Shown: positions 12,741-25,249, counted from the stretch's first letter. The stretch: 64,000 nt of DNA from Pseudisothecium myosuroides (GCA_951799445.1 OX637287.1:33436224-33500223); one strand, 5' to 3'. The notes: a model not told the origin generated them from the sequence alone. Numbers and translations: made by a program.

Positions 12741-13789
12741 CATAGTATTTGAGCTTGATAAGGTTTAGATGGAGAAATGACATCCAAATGAATGATGTCA
12801 ATTGTTGAATTATCACTACAATGGTATATATCATAGTTGCCATAGTCTATTACATGTATAAATGGCAAGAAAAATACCATTGGATTAGAACTCATTATAT
12901 GGATATGAACATAAGATGCAATCTACGAATCATGATTTGAAATTTTTGTTTAAAATTATCACTCAATCACTTTAAAATTGCACTTTATGACTCATCTTCA
13001 CATTTTCATAAATTTGGACCACCCCCATATCTTAAACATGAAAGGACAAGACCTACCACCACAACAATGTTTGAAGGTGGGGGCAATTTATTGTTCAAAA
13101 GCTACACAATGTTTTTGAAGGAATAATTGGCAAGTAGCAATAGGTTCTTCTATTTTCAATTGGTGAAATTGCTCAATTGTTATAAAACCTCAAGACAATA
13201 TCACCTTATCATGGATGAATTTACACACTTTGGAATGAATATGTATGTTTTCATCCATATCTGTATGCTTCATCTATGTCTATAGAGGCAAACATCTTCA
13301 CCACTTTGTTGAAGATTGATTTTTGCCTTGCCCAAAAATAATGAAAAAATAATAATACAATAGTAGTTAGTAAAAATGATCCAATTTATGACTTGATAGA
13401 TGCATTTTTTTGTTAAACAATAATTATGTAAGTCATCAATCAAACCCAAAATGTCCGCGCGCAACATCCTTCTAAGCTTAACTTCTAAATATTGAAACTA
13501 AATATAGTAAGATTCTTCCTTGAAAGCCATGAGGCATGATATCATGTCATTTTCTACTCTTAGACAAACCCTTCCTAGTGTAATACTTTTTGGATTCTTA
13601 TAAAAAAAATTACCAAAAATAAGTTTCATTACTATTTTGTTGACCTAGAAAATTTTACAACAATCCAAATTGCAGTTAAATTACTATGGCTCAAAAGAAT
13701 TTTTTATAGTTTAGGGCAGTTTGGGGCAACCATGATAGGAAGGTCCAGTTGGTTTGAAATTTTTTACACTGATACTCTCAACAAACTTG

Positions 13790-14730
13790 TTAACCCCTAA
13801 AGGACCGGACTGTGTTTTTTGGTCGTATAGAAATTTTGGGCAGGTCCGTGTGACTAGAGATTTCCATATTTTAAGCTGAAATTTTAATAGAAGGTGGACG
13901 TGAGGAATATCTTTCATATGCACTAAATTTCAGGACATTTGGAAATAGGAGTCAAAAGTTATGGCCAAATATGTTACTTTTTTTTGTAACTGGGCAGTCC
14001 GGGCAGCAAGAAAAATTTGGCAAAAATTTGATTTTTTTTTTTTAATATTTTTTTTCTTATAGATTATATTTTTGTCTATCTGGAAAGCTTTGATTCATTT
14101 CATTTGGATTTGTTATGAGAAAGTTATGGACATTCTTGTTTTTCGGCAGTTAGAGCATCTTCTTGAAAAAAATAACTTGTAAAATTCATTTCTAAATGCA
14201 ATTTTTGCAATTTAAAAAAAATAAAAATTCTCATGGTTTATTTCACTTGCTAGAACAATCTCACCATTGGGATTAGTGTATTTTAATTCCATCTAAAATA
14301 TATTAATGTTTTAGATTTTCCTTCTATCTCGTACCTACTTCTACTTAATAATTTTTTTAGGAATGATAATTAAGTTTTTTTGAATATTATTTTTTTTCCT
14401 AGACTCTCAACTCAATTCTCCACTATGAAGATTTGAAGCACAAAACTCTGTAGTGCAAAAATTTTAAGTGCAAAATGTTTAAAGTCAAAAAATCTAGTCC
14501 CGCAATGTGCTGAAATACTTGATTTTTCTACTTTAAACACAGATTTCTTGCAATCTGAGCGGTCAAAAATTCTGAAATTTTTTCCACACATTCTCATACT
14601 AGTTAGGTTTAAGATCCTATGGTTAGATGTGAAAAAAAAACATTTTTCATTTTTTTTTACTCCTTGCTATAGAAATGGCAGTTTTGATGGTTTTTTGGCA
14701 GAAAAAAGGCCTTGGGCCTTTAGGGGTTAA
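13790..14730 (+). mobile_element. TTAA-family element, copy 1
   Basis: Bounded by TTAA at both ends. The left end continues CCCCTAAAGGACC and the right end is GGCCTTTAGGGG, so the terminal inverted repeat is CCCCTAAAGG. The right subterminal region forms the hairpin AAAGGCC-TTG-GGCCTTT. Internal landmarks shared with other copies are GGGCAGTCCGGGCAGC, GAGAAAGTTATGGACATTCT, GACTCTCAACTCAATTCTCC and CTTGCAATCTGAGCGGTC. No transposase frame was found; recurring 60-codon frames are by-products of the repeat. Confidence 0.8.
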
Positions 14731-16220
14731 TATAACCTCAAAAAATTGAAAGGCATACTAGCACATGATTTTGGCTCACAAGTATTTGAAATAAAATTTT
14801 CTATTTGGTGAATGTTCAAAACTTAAGAAGTCCATTTTCAAATGCTTGTAAGTCAAAATTATGTGCTAGTATGCCTCTCAACTTTTAGCATTATATTAAC
14901 AAATTTATCGGGAATAGTATAAAAAATTTCAGACCAATTGGATTGAAGGTTGCTATTATGTCATTATGTGAGTCTAGGAGCCTAGAAGACTACACACGTG
15001 TGTTATAGGTATCTATATTATAGAAGCTTTCCATGATTATAGTGTAACTATGTAATAGATACCTATCTCATAGGTGTTTATAATATAAGCACCTTCAATG
15101 GTTGTAGGATATCTACTTATACACATGCTCAAGGCTCATATGCTTACATTTTCATACTCACATACCAGCATCATTGCAGTTGAACCTTTCTACTATAGCA
15201 ACACGAAACTACACATAACTCGGAAAAAACATCCTTTTGAAGCATAACTTTTAATCATAACTTAAATTGTTGTAAAATTTTCTAGACATCAAGCTAATGA
15301 AACAGACCTTTGATAAAAATTTCCACAAGAATCCAATAAATATTGCACCAAGAAGGGCTTGCCAAAAGCAAAAAATGACCTAAAATCATGCCTCAAGACT
15401 TTAAAGGGTTAATAAAGAGTTGTAAATCTTCCAAAATATTTATACTATTGGTTTGTAAAGAATATTGTTTGCGAGATTGTTTGTTCTTTCCATTGATATA
15501 TTAAATGATTTTTCTTAATTTTTTTTCAATGAATACGAATCAGATAATATATACTTTTCAAGAAAGTCATAATCCATCTAGTGAATAGTTGAGTATTTAG
15601 GCATTAAAGGAATAATTACGAAAACTAACCAAAAATTCAAATTGAAATATTAGTAAAGTGATATGGTAACACGACTAACTAAATGTGAATTGGAATGGAA
15701 TATTGTAGTAGATAAGGTAAATTAGCCCATTGTGAGCTAAATGGAAGTGAACCTATTTCGGGCAAAACTATACTAGTGGTGTACATTCAAGTTTTGAAAT
15801 ATAATTTTACCCGCAAATGGGCTCACTTACATTAGCTTCCTTTCATTGGGGCTTGGTTTTACTATTATTTTTGTGGTTTGTAAATAAATTCACTTTGTTT
15901 AATAAAAATTTATTAAACATACAAGAACTTTGTGATTGTGAGGCTTTGTCCTAGATAAACAACAATATTAATTTATTAATAATAGATATTGGAGAAATTA
16001 AACAAAGAAAATATTGAATCAATAATACGCAAGCAAAATCTAAAATCTAAAATTCAACTTAATTTATAAATAAAATAAAATTGACCCCTACATGTAACTA
16101 GTTGTACATGGAGGAGGCATCCAACCAGTTAGACAAGGAGGGGGGTTCAGACTAGTCAGTCCCCTCCCTTCAACCAAGTCCTAACCATATTGTATAACGT
16201 GAATGCAATTGTAGATAGGA
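14731..16220. other. AT-rich intergenic sequence, no gene seen
   Basis: Contains the second copy of repeat E (15003-15175) and a short local inverted repeat near 14745-14880 (GGCATACTAGCACA... and complement ...TGTGCTAGTATGCC). No coding region is recognised. Confidence 0.55.
15003..15175 (+). repeat. Dispersed repeat E, copy 2
   Basis: Same motif order as 2065-2250: alternating ATAGGT/ACCTAT motifs, GGTTGTAGGATATCTACTTA, GCTCAAGGCTCATATGC and CTCACATAC. Class unknown. Confidence 0.65.
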
Positions 16221-16387
16221 TATAGAGAATTTTGTTAAAATGGTGTTATTCCATATGCCATTTTCAGACCGCAGAGTCTAAACCGTAAAAGTGCCATCTA
16301 GGACAAATATAGATTTCAGACCACGTAGTCTAAACCGTAAAAATGCCAAAGTTGCAAAATGGCCCCATTTAAACAAAATTCCCTATA
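16221..16387. mobile_element. MITE-like element with an internal hairpin duplication
   Basis: The left end TATAGAGAATTTTGTTAAAA and the right end, with complement TATAGGGAATTTTGTTTAAA, form imperfect inverted repeats around a 167-bp unit. Inside are two tandem copies (about 51 bp apart) of TTTCAGACC...GTCTAAACCGTAAAA, each centred on a small AGAC/GTCT hairpin. There is no coding content. Size and structure fit a miniature inverted-repeat element of unknown superfamily. Confidence 0.6.
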
Positions 16388-16894
16388 GATTTGAAAATTT
16401 GGATTCAAAAACTATATTTGACATGACATTTGATGCCACAAGGTAGGACAACCCACTTTTGTTCACTACCTAGTTCTATCATTCTATTTTGGCTCAAATT
16501 CTATCCAAAAACTCATCCAAATCTGTTCATTTTCTGACAAAATCATTGCACTATTGTCAATAAGGGATAACATGTCAATCCTTTAATGACAAACATTTAA
16601 GAACCATTGAATATATAGGAGAGTATTTATGGGTTCGGTTTATAGGATGTTCATAATTCCATTCTATGAGTGGATTTGTAATTTCAGTGCAGACTACTTT
16701 AGAAATTTACAAAAAATATAATTTTCATCAAAAAATTATAATTCCGTAAGGATTTTGATTTGTAAAACAAGCACACACCTTTGAAAAATGTGTGCCCCTC
16801 TTAGAGTTGGCCCCAAGATATATAGATTGCTAATTAGGATGGTAGTAGACTTGTCTACTTGAGTTGTGTCCAAAAGACAAAGACAATAAAGACA

Positions 16895-17761
16895 TTAGCC
16901 CCTAAATGTTTAAACACCGTTTTTTTTTGGCAATATAGTGATTATGTCCAGTTCACTACGAACTAAATTTTTTTTCTTTTTTGAAATTTTCACACAACAT
17001 ATGTCCAAGGAGTAGCTTTAAGGCCCAACAACTTTCATAACTTTTGGATATTTAGTTAGAAAATTATTGCATGATATGTAATTTCATTGCTTTTGGGGCA
17101 GCTCAAAAATTTCTTAAAAAATCACTTTTTTCAAAAACAATTTTTATTTTTATTTTATTTTTAGATTTATATATACGTGAAAAGCTTTTAATCATTCCAT
17201 TTTGATTGATCAGATGAAAGTTTTGAGGAGTTTTAGTTTTGAGGAGTTTTAGTTTTGAGGTAGTTATGGAATCCCTATTCTAAATAAACTTTGAAGTCCT
17301 TTATTTAACTCAATTTTCAATATTTTTTGGAAAAAAAAAATCACGGGATTTAGATTGTTTATTATCACATTACAACCATAGCAATTGGCATTTTTCCATT
17401 CCAAAACTAAATTCTTAACAATTTCCTATTTTGAGTCATTGTCTACTTCTTTCTACTTACTATTTTTTTCCTATATGTTGTACAATTCCAAATGATTTGA
17501 AAATTTTCAAGCATGTAGCCAACTTGCATAGAAGATTGAATTCAAAGAGGCCAAAAAAGGGAATTTCTTCAATTCAAACGCTAATAACTTGCAATCAACG
17601 AGGTGGAAATTTTGTCCACATCATCTCAAACCAACATACTACAAGATCCTTTGATATGTGTCAAAAAATGTTGTTCTTTCTAAAATTTGGTACTTGTACT
17701 AGTAATGGCAATTTTGGAGCATTTTCGGTGAAAGCATAGTCAAAAAACATTTTAGGATTAA
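16895..17761 (+). mobile_element. TTAA-family element, diverged copy 13
   Basis: Starts TTAGCCCCTAAAT, a one-base change from the consensus TTAACCCCTAAAG, and ends ATTTTAGGATTAA. The interior keeps the order and spacing of the family (GGCAATATAG after the left end, AAGTTATG-type motifs, a terminal GCATTTTCGG segment resembling copy 3). It is older or from a different subfamily than copies 1 and 2. Confidence 0.55.
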
Positions 17762-17984
17762 CAGGAAAGCTTATAAAATGATGCATACTACCGTACTTCA
17801 ATAGCACTTGAATAGCAAGTTCAATGTTTTGGTGCTAAATATTTAATTAGAGTCCAAAAATAAGATTCATCATTTTAAAATACAATTTTCAAAAATTTGG
17901 GATTCAAATTAAAAATATATATATTTGGTAGTTGACATGTTATTCATTTTATGCATGAAATTTTCATATAGCTTCCTAAGTCAC

Positions 17985-18943
17985 TTAACCCCTAAAGTAC
18001 CGGCATGCGTTTTTTGGCCGTATAGAAATTTTGGGCACGTCCATGTGATTACAGATTTCCATATTTTAAGCTGAAATTTTAATAGAAGGTGGGCGCGAGG
18101 AATATCTTTCATATGCACTAAATTTCAAGACATTTGGAAATAGGAGTCAAAAGTTATGGCCAAATATGTTACTTTTTTTCGTAACTGGGCAGTCCGGGCA
18201 GCAAAAAAAATTTGGCAGAATTTTGATTTTTTTTTAAAATATATTTTTTTTTAAATATTTTTTTTCTTGTAGATTATATTTTTGTCTATCTAGAAAGCTT
18301 TGATTCATTTCATTTGGATTTGTTACGAAAAAGTTATGGACATTCTTGTTTTTCGGGCAGTTAGAGCATCTTCTTGAAAAAAATAACTTGTAGGATTCAT
18401 TTCTAAATGCTATTTTTGCAATTTAAAAAAAATAAAATTCTCATGGTTTAGTTTACTTGCTAGAACAATCTCACCATTGGGATTAATGTTTTAGATTTTA
18501 ATTCCATCTAAAATATATTAATGTTTTAGATTTTCCTTCTATCTCGTACCTACTTCTACTTAATAAATTTTTTAGGAATGATAATTAAGTTTTTTGAATA
18601 TTTTTTTTTCCCTAGACTCTCAACTCAATTCTCCACTATAAAGATTTGAAGCACAAAACTCTGTAGTGCAAAAATTTTAAGTTAAAAATGTTTAAAGTCA
18701 AAAAATCTAGTCCCGCAATGTGCTGAAATACTTGTTTTTTCCACTTTAAACGCAGATATCTTGCAATCTGAGCGGTCAAAAATTCTGAAATTTTTTCCAC
18801 ACATTCTCATACTAATTAGGTGTACGATCCTACGGTTAGATGTGCAAAAAAGACATTTTTCTTTTTTTTTAACTCCTTCCTATAGAAATGGCAGTTTTGA
18901 TGGGTTTTTGGCAGAAAAAAGGCCTTGGGCCTTTAGGGGTTAA
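17985..18943 (+). mobile_element. TTAA-family element, copy 2
   Basis: Starts TTAACCCCTAAAGTACCGGC and ends GGCCTTTAGGGGTTAA. It is closely similar to copy 1 along its whole 959 bp, including the right-end hairpin AAAGGCC-TTG-GGCCTTT. The flanks on both sides belong to fold-back element B, so this copy appears to have jumped into a B copy. Confidence 0.82.
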
Positions 18944-20700
18944 TGCTTGAAGAAAGATGATAAGACAATATTTTTATACAAGTGGGGTGCTCAGATACAA
19001 AATAATCCATGTGGAATATGTAATATGTAAATTAGAGCCTAATTGTTCAGAGTCAAGTCAAAAATCATCTTCCAAAATCCGTTTGAGATTTCAAGCCTCC
19101 AATCAATTATGGACAAAATTTAGAGAGGGGTTGGAAGGGATTTAAAAATAAATAAAAATTCAAACATCCTCTCTAAATTTTGTTCATAACTTTTTTTAAA
19201 GGCTCAAAATCACAAAGTTGTTTTTGAAAATGAAAGTTATCTTGATTTCTCAACTTTTCTTAGTTCAAAGTTTTTTGAAAAAATTATTCTACTATGCCAA
19301 AATGAGGTCTAAAATTCTACTTTGAATACATTTTCTACTCTTCACTTAACTATGAGCGGTTGAGCTCCTACTAATTTTAACTTGCATATCCCTTATGGGT
19401 TGTTTTACTTTGCACCAACCCCCTTTATAAAGAAACTTTATTCTCATTTTATATATAAAATAAGCGGCTTTTGAATCTACATGAAATAGTAGCCAAACCG
19501 AATCATATTGATTTTTTGAATTCAATGCCGAGTTTTTTATAAGTAATGGGGTAGTACTACTAACTGCCATCACTTCCTCGTATACCGTGATGAATTTATG
19601 AGTCCAAAAAAAAGGCAAAAAGTACTCTAGTCTAAATTTAGGATAAGAACCTACCTAAACATAACATTCACTGGTAGTCAACTAGACTGCCTATCTTCCA
19701 ACAAAATGATGTAGAATATTCCACATCATTTCATTCCCTCATTGTTGTGATGTCAATGATTCCACACCCGTCAGTAGTTATGACGGTAGGTGGAACTTGT
19801 CGGTGCAACTTCAACACTGCTATTCTAAATATTTAATTAAAGCACAAAAATGAACTCCAATGCTTTAAAATTCAACTTTGAAGTACTTGCCAAGCAATTC
19901 TTTGTGGACTTCAGATTTAGCATATACCTTATTATGCTTCAACAACCATGCACTTCTTGTGCTTGGTGAAGGGAAGACAAGCTCATTATATACATATGGG
20001 GTGGTAGGAGGTAGAACAAACCATGTGGGATATGTAAGTGACAATTAGTAAGAGCTCAACCGCTCCTAGTTAAGTGAAAAGCAGGAATTGTGTTGAAAGT
20101 GCAATTTCAGACCTAATTTTGGCATAGTAGAATAATTTTTTTCAAAAAACTTTGAACTAAAAAAAGTTTGGAAATCAATTAAACTTTCATCTCCAAAAAT
20201 CCGTTTGAGATTTAGATCCTCCAATCAAAAGTTATGGACAAATTTCAGAGGGGGTTTGTAACGGGCATGTTCTTTGACAATTTCAATCATCTTTGAATTT
20301 TGTCCACAACTTTTGATTGAAGGAAATAAATTTTAAATAAATTTTTGGAGATGAAATTTAGCTTGATTTTTCAACTTTTTTTTAGTTCTAAATGTTTTTG
20401 TAAGAAGTTATTCTACTATGACAAAATGAAATCTAAAATTTTACATTGTATACAATTCTTGAGTTTTGACAATGAGAGGTCAAGTTCTCATCTTCAAATT
20501 ATCCCATATCCTTTTGAAGATTTGTGACAAACAATAGATTTCATTATAAAAACAACTTCTCCACCCATCATTCTCACTAAAAATCAATGAAGTACAATTT
20601 CTTGATGGTAGATGGTCAAATGATGGATTGGTATTTGATTCAATGGATTGTTAGTGGATTTTTTGGATTATTGGCAGATAGCATCTTTACATCATACCAT
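18944..20700 (+). mobile_element. Composite fold-back element B, copy 2
   Basis: Repeats the landmarks of 5640-7560 in the same order: an inverted-repeat pair at about 18975-19440, the GATGTAGAATATTCCACATC palindrome near 19707, TATGACGG, and a second inverted-repeat pair at about 19995-20510. It ends with the TTTGATTCAATGGA segment also seen near 7490. Its left part (about 17770-17984) is separated from the rest by TTAA element copy 2. Confidence 0.65.
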
Positions 20701-20754
20701 TCAATAGCCTTTAGAGAGGTTGTCTTTTCCTCTCCTTAATCCTCATGTGACCAT

Positions 20755-21790
20755 ACAAACAAATCTACAAATAAATGTAAAGACAGTTTGCTAAAAATCC
20801 AAAGGATCCATTGAATCAAATACCAATGTCCATCTACCATTGAAAAACTTATGATGGCAAGATGAAGGGATTGGTTCATTGACATCTATGAGAATAAAGG
20901 GAGGGGGGTCATTTTTATAATGAAACCATTGTCCATCATGAACCCTCAAAGAATATGAGATAATTTGAAGATGAGAGCTTGACCGCACATTGTCAAAACC
21001 CAAGAATTGTGTTCAACATAAAATTCTAGACCTCATTTAGGCATAATAGAATAAATTTTTACAAAAACATTTGGAACTAAAAAAAGTTGGGAAAATCAAG
21101 CTAACTTTCAACTCCACAAATCCATTTGAGATTTAGAGCCTTCTAAAAACAATTATGGACAAAAATCATAGAGTGGCAGTTTGAAAATGTCAAAGAAAAT
21201 GTCCCTTCCAACCCCTTTTTGAAATTTGTCCATAACTTTTGATTGGAGGATCAAACTCTCAAAGGGATAAATGGAGATGAAATTTAACTTGATTTAACAT
21301 CTTCTTCTAGTTCAAAGTTTAAAAAAATATTACTCTACTATGCCAAAACGAGGTCTAAAATTCTACTTTGAATACAATTTCTGCTTCTGACTTAACAATG
21401 AGTGGTTGAGCTCCTACTAATTCTAATTTACATATCCCACATGTATTGTTTTACCTCCTACCACCCCATATCTGTATAAAGAGCTTGTCTTCTCAAGTTT
21501 AGACACAAGAAGTTAATGGCTTCTAAAGTTACACGAGGAAAATGTTCAATTTATAGTTCATAATGAATTGAATGCCAAATATTTCAAAGTTGAAATTTAA
21601 AGCGTTGAAACTTATTTTTACACTTTAATTAGATGGATAGCACCGCAGTGCGGCAGTTGCACGGAAAAGTCTCTTGTTGAATGCTACTTGCCCTTGTAGC
21701 TACTAATGAATGTAGAATATTCCACATGATATCATCTAGAGGATGAAATGATGTAAAATATTTCACATCATTCAGTTGGAGGAAAAATAG
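20755..21790 (-). mobile_element. Fold-back element B, copy 3 (inverted, shortened)
   Basis: Reverse-complement counterpart of the right half of copies 1 and 2: TCCATTGAATCAAATACCAA (20807), the inverted-repeat arms around 21000-21490, and at 21715-21790 the ATTCCACA...GATGTAAAATA region. It lies tail to tail with copy 2, giving a large imperfect palindrome centred near 20730. Confidence 0.6.
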
Positions 21791-22172
21791 TTTCAAAAAT
21801 TCAGCTCATAGGTACCTGTCCAAAATTGCATTTGTCCCTCGAAGGAACAATGGTCCTAAAATAGCCCAGCTGACTACTATTAAATGTTATTTGTATGTCC
21901 AGTTGTCTAGTCCAAGAATTAGAAAAAAAAATTGACATTTTTTCTTTTTAATTAGTTTTTGTTGAATCTACTATTCAAGTATAGTGGTTTCAAGAACCTG
22001 GGTCCAATTTAAAAATTATCAATCGGAAATCCGACCCTAAATTGGAGTGAAAAATTAGTAATTCATCTACATGCAATAGAAATTCTAATAAGCCAGAGGG
22101 TTGGGACTAGTTTGACACTTTACATTAAAGAAGTTATGACAATTAGGGAGGGTTAAGATGGCAGCCACTGTA

Positions 22173-22584
22173 TTAATCCCTAAAGGGCCAAACTACTATT
22201 TTTAGCAACATAGCAATTTTGGGCAGATACCTATGAATAGAAATTTGCACATTTTAGTCTGAAATTTTAATAGAAGGTGTGGACGAGGAATATCTTTCAT
22301 ATGCACTAAATTTCATGACATTTGGAAATATGAGTAAAAAATTATTGCATAACATGTTGTTTGTCCCAAAAAATGATTTCAGTGAATTTGAATGCTTATA
22401 TCTTGCAGTCCACAAGGTGGAAATTTCTGAAAATTTTACCACGTGTTCTCAAGTTAGCATACTACAAGATCCTATGGTTACATGTGTCAAAAAAAGTTTT
22501 TTTCAAAAACTTGGTACTTGTACTAGAAATGACAATTTTGGAGCGTTTTGAGGGAAATCATAGTCAAGGAACTTAAAGGGCTAA
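22173..22584 (+). mobile_element. TTAA-family element, copy 3 (internally deleted)
   Basis: Starts TTAATCCCTAAAGGGCC and ends near ACTTAAAGGGCTAA. At about 412 bp it is less than half the usual length. It retains the left part (GGGCAGATACCTATG, ATTTTAATAGAAGG) and the right part (ATCTTGCAGTCC, CTACAAGATCCTATGG) but lacks the middle, so it is an internal-deletion derivative. Confidence 0.6.
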
Positions 22585-23012
22585 TGAATTCATAGTGATT
22601 TTTCATTTTGTATTGTACAATATGAAAAAGTCAAAGAACATTAGACACATATTGTACGAATCAAAACCATTGGACATGTTGCACACATAGACGGCAGCTT
22701 GAATCATAGAACAACACCTTCCTTGCTCACACACACAAATGGGCGTTGCATGGCAGTTACTTATTGCATCCTGTTTGTGTCCCGGGTTGGGACCGGTTAT
22801 CAATACTACATCAAAGATGTTTATTATTCCAAAAAATGAGGTTTTTAGAAGTTCTATTATATTGACAACCGTTAACCCTCGAAGGGCTTGAAAGCCCTTT
22901 GTGGCCATATAGTATATTATAAATATGGTGGTATTTGACCAACTACTTTTTAGTACAAAGTACATTCATAATCATGATAGTATGCAAATAACAATGCACC
23001 ACAATTCACATA

Positions 23013-23290
23013 TTAACCCCTAAAGGAGGTTGCCCCTATTAATATGGTGACCGTATATAGAAGACCTAATTAAAAATACAAGTGGCTTTTATTGTAGCAT
23101 AGCATGTCGTCTGGGGCTAATTTTTTTTGATAGCCTTATAAGAACAATAGGAAAGCATGTTATGAAATTTGCTTAATTTTTTTATAAGTGGAGAATTGTG
23201 AAAGATTTTCTTGTATTCAGTCTTGCAATGAATGAAAGAATACAGAAACACTAGACCACATTGTGGCTCCTACCTGCATTAGGGGTTTAA
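23013..23290 (+). mobile_element. TTAA-family element, short copy 14
   Basis: Starts TTAACCCCTAAAGGAGG and ends ATTAGGGGTTTAA. The closing TTAA (23287-23290) is also the opening TTAA of the next copy. The 278-bp body shares little with the long copies, so assignment rests on the ends. Confidence 0.45.
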
Positions 23291-24219
23291 CTCCTAAAGT
23301 CCCGTTGTCCCCTCGGGGGACAAAATGGATTTGGGCAGGCTCCTACGGTCTCAATATTTGTCGTGCTTTTCTGAATTTTTTTTGTGAAGATAGAGAATCA
23401 CATTAGCTTTCCGAAAATGTAATTTTTATTTCAATTAGTGCCCGGGAGCAAAAGTTATGGCACAAAAATTCCAAATTTTAGTTCGGCGGGCAGAAAAAAA
23501 CCCTCACAAAAACTTTAAATTAAAAACTTTCAAAAAAAATTACATATAGATTTTATTTTTATCTACATGGGAAGCTTTGATTCATTCCATTTGGATTTGT
23601 TATGCAAAAGTTATGGACAATCTTATTTTTCGAGCAATTAGAGCATCTTCTTGAAAAAATACTTGTAGGATTCATTTCTGAACTCAATTTTGACAATTTT
23701 TCAAAAAAACAAGTTTCACAAGGTTAAGATTTCTTGATAGAACAATCTCACCGTTGAGATTAGTATATTTCAACTCTATCTTAGAGCTATTAATGATTTA
23801 ATTTTTCTTTCAATCTTGAACTACTTCTACTTAACAATTTTTTAATGAGTGAAAACTAAGTGTTTCTTTTTTGAATTTTTTTTCCTAGATTCTCAACTCA
23901 ATTCTTCATCATATAAAATTAGAAATTCAAAATAATTAGAACAAAACTTTTAAGTTAAGAAGGTTCAAAGCCAAAAAATGTAGTTGAGCAAGGTGCACAA
24001 AAACTTGATTCCTTCACTTTAAATGCAAATATCTTGCAATCTACACAGTCAAAGTTTTTGAAATTTCTTCCACACATTTTTACACTACTCTAGTACAAGA
24101 TCCTATAGTTAAATATGCAAAAAACACATTTTAATTTTTTTTTTGCTCTTTGCTATAGAAATGATAATTTTGAGTGGGTTTTTTTTATGGAAAAATGGCC
24201 TCAAGATTGTAGGTGTTAA
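23287..24219 (+). mobile_element. TTAA-family element, copy 4
   Basis: Starts TTAACTCCTAAAGTCCCG followed at once by a perfect hairpin TTGTCCCC-TCG-GGGGACAA. It ends TGTAGGTGTTAA. The interior has GGGCAGGCTCCTACGG, GTGCCCGGGAGCAAAAGTTA and CTCAACTCAATTCTTC, matching copy 5 and, in reverse, copy 10. No transposase. Confidence 0.78.
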
Positions 24220-24280
24220 CCACAATTCAAGAGTTATAAAGCTAAATACGGGTCGTATAGAAAGACCCCAATAAGTCCTT

Positions 24281-24455
24281 GGGTACACTCCAAATAAGCT
24301 CAAGAGGTTAAACCCTGTCCGAGATGACCCTAAACTACCAGATGATGGTGCAGGTTCAATACCTGATGGCGACAAGTTGTGTTTATCAGGCGTGAAATCA
24401 GCCTCTCTACCTGACATAAACCCCTCACAGTGTCGGTGTTGTTCCAAAAAAAAGG
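24281..24455 (+). mobile_element. Possible tRNA-derived SINE
   Basis: TAAGCTCAAGAGGTTA (24295-24310) resembles a tRNA gene A box and GGTTCAATACC (24353-24363) a B box, about 45 bp apart. Downstream sequence ends in an A run (24446-24453). This is the layout of a tRNA-headed SINE. The region does not fold as an intact tRNA by eye, and I found no second copy in the window. Confidence 0.35.
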
Positions 24456-24739
24456 TTGAACCCTGAATTTCCAAATTGACTGAAAATCCAGACCTTGTTT
24501 TTTTTTGGACTGAAAATCCAGACTTCATTTCCAGACAGCCGGACGGACCCTCAGTCACTTGAGTGAGGTTGTGGTACATGTTATGGACATGCCATGTGAA
24601 CGTCCGGGCTTGCCAATTATAGAATGGGCTCCAGTGGAATTACAGCCTTACTCTCTCCAGTGGTCCCTGCTAAGCTTAACTTAGGAGTACTTGTTCTGTA
24701 TTGTAGCCCCTGTCTTGTCAGATATTACTTTGAAAGAGT

Positions 24740-25000
24740 CACACCCTACCCAAAACCGCCATCATCACTCTGTGTACATCTCCAAAAACAATACGGACGT
24801 GCATTGAAAGAAACGCATTTTAAAAACATCGCCCCCCCCAAAAAAAACTTGGACCACATTTCAAAACTTTTGCATATGGTGTCCAAATGTTGCGTTCTTG
24901 GGTGTGCTAGAAGCCTCGAACCTTCTTTCACTTGCCATACAAATTTCTCGACAAAAAACGGGGAAGTCCATAAAAAATAGAGGAGGCAAGTTTCAGATTT
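24740..25000 (+). repeat. Dispersed repeat C, copy 1
   Basis: Landmarks are CCGCCATCATCACTCTGTGT, ACATCTCCAAAAACAATAC, CTTTTGCATATGGTGTCCAA and CCTTCTTTCACTTGCCA. The same series occurs at 29640-29900, 32610-32830 and 33490-33680 in the same orientation. Non-coding, class unknown. Confidence 0.65.
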
Positions 25001-25249
25001 CCACAAAACTATTTTTAACATTAAACTTGAACTTTTGGGTGACTTTTAGTTTGACAACAAGGCAAAACTACTCCTAGAATCTAGTTTCGCCCTCCTTACA
25101 TAAAAGTGAAAGCATCATGCAACTTGACATTAGTAGTTTCTAAATTTTCCACTATATAAGAAGTAGAAACAATCAAAGTTTATTTTACACTGACCCTTAA
25201 AAAATATAATGCCAAATTTAATGAAAAAAATGATGTGGAGTCTTATCTA

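Larger units (their letters stand above)
10111..13789. other. AT-rich intergenic sequence with microsatellites
   Basis: No gene recognised. Contents include a local duplication (CTCTCTCTTCTAGTTTGT near 10247 and 10300), a partial duplication around GTCAAGGGTCAAGAT (near 11937 and 12285), an AT dinucleotide run and a CTAT/CT run listed separately. Confidence 0.55.

Noticed and set aside
14548..14730. A 60-residue frame that recurs almost unchanged at 18761-18943, 59215-59454 and (minus) 40999-41196
   Set aside because: It lies at the same place in each TTAA-family element and is explained by the DNA repeat. It has no transposase motif, and frames in other copies are broken.
22872..23012. TTAACCCTCGAAGGGCTT hairpin as a further TTAA-family end
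   Set aside because: The left end and an AAGGGCTT-GA-AAGCCCTT hairpin fit, but no right end was identified, so it is at most a fragment and was not listed as a copy.
24479..24524. Direct repeat GACTGAAAATCCAGAC on both sides of a T run, as a target duplication
   Set aside because: Only about 14 bp lie between the repeats, too little for an inserted element; a small tandem duplication is simpler.
24109..24579. 156-codon minus-strand frame
   Set aside because: It spans the end of TTAA copy 4 and the SINE-like unit and resembles no protein, so it is a chance frame across repeats.
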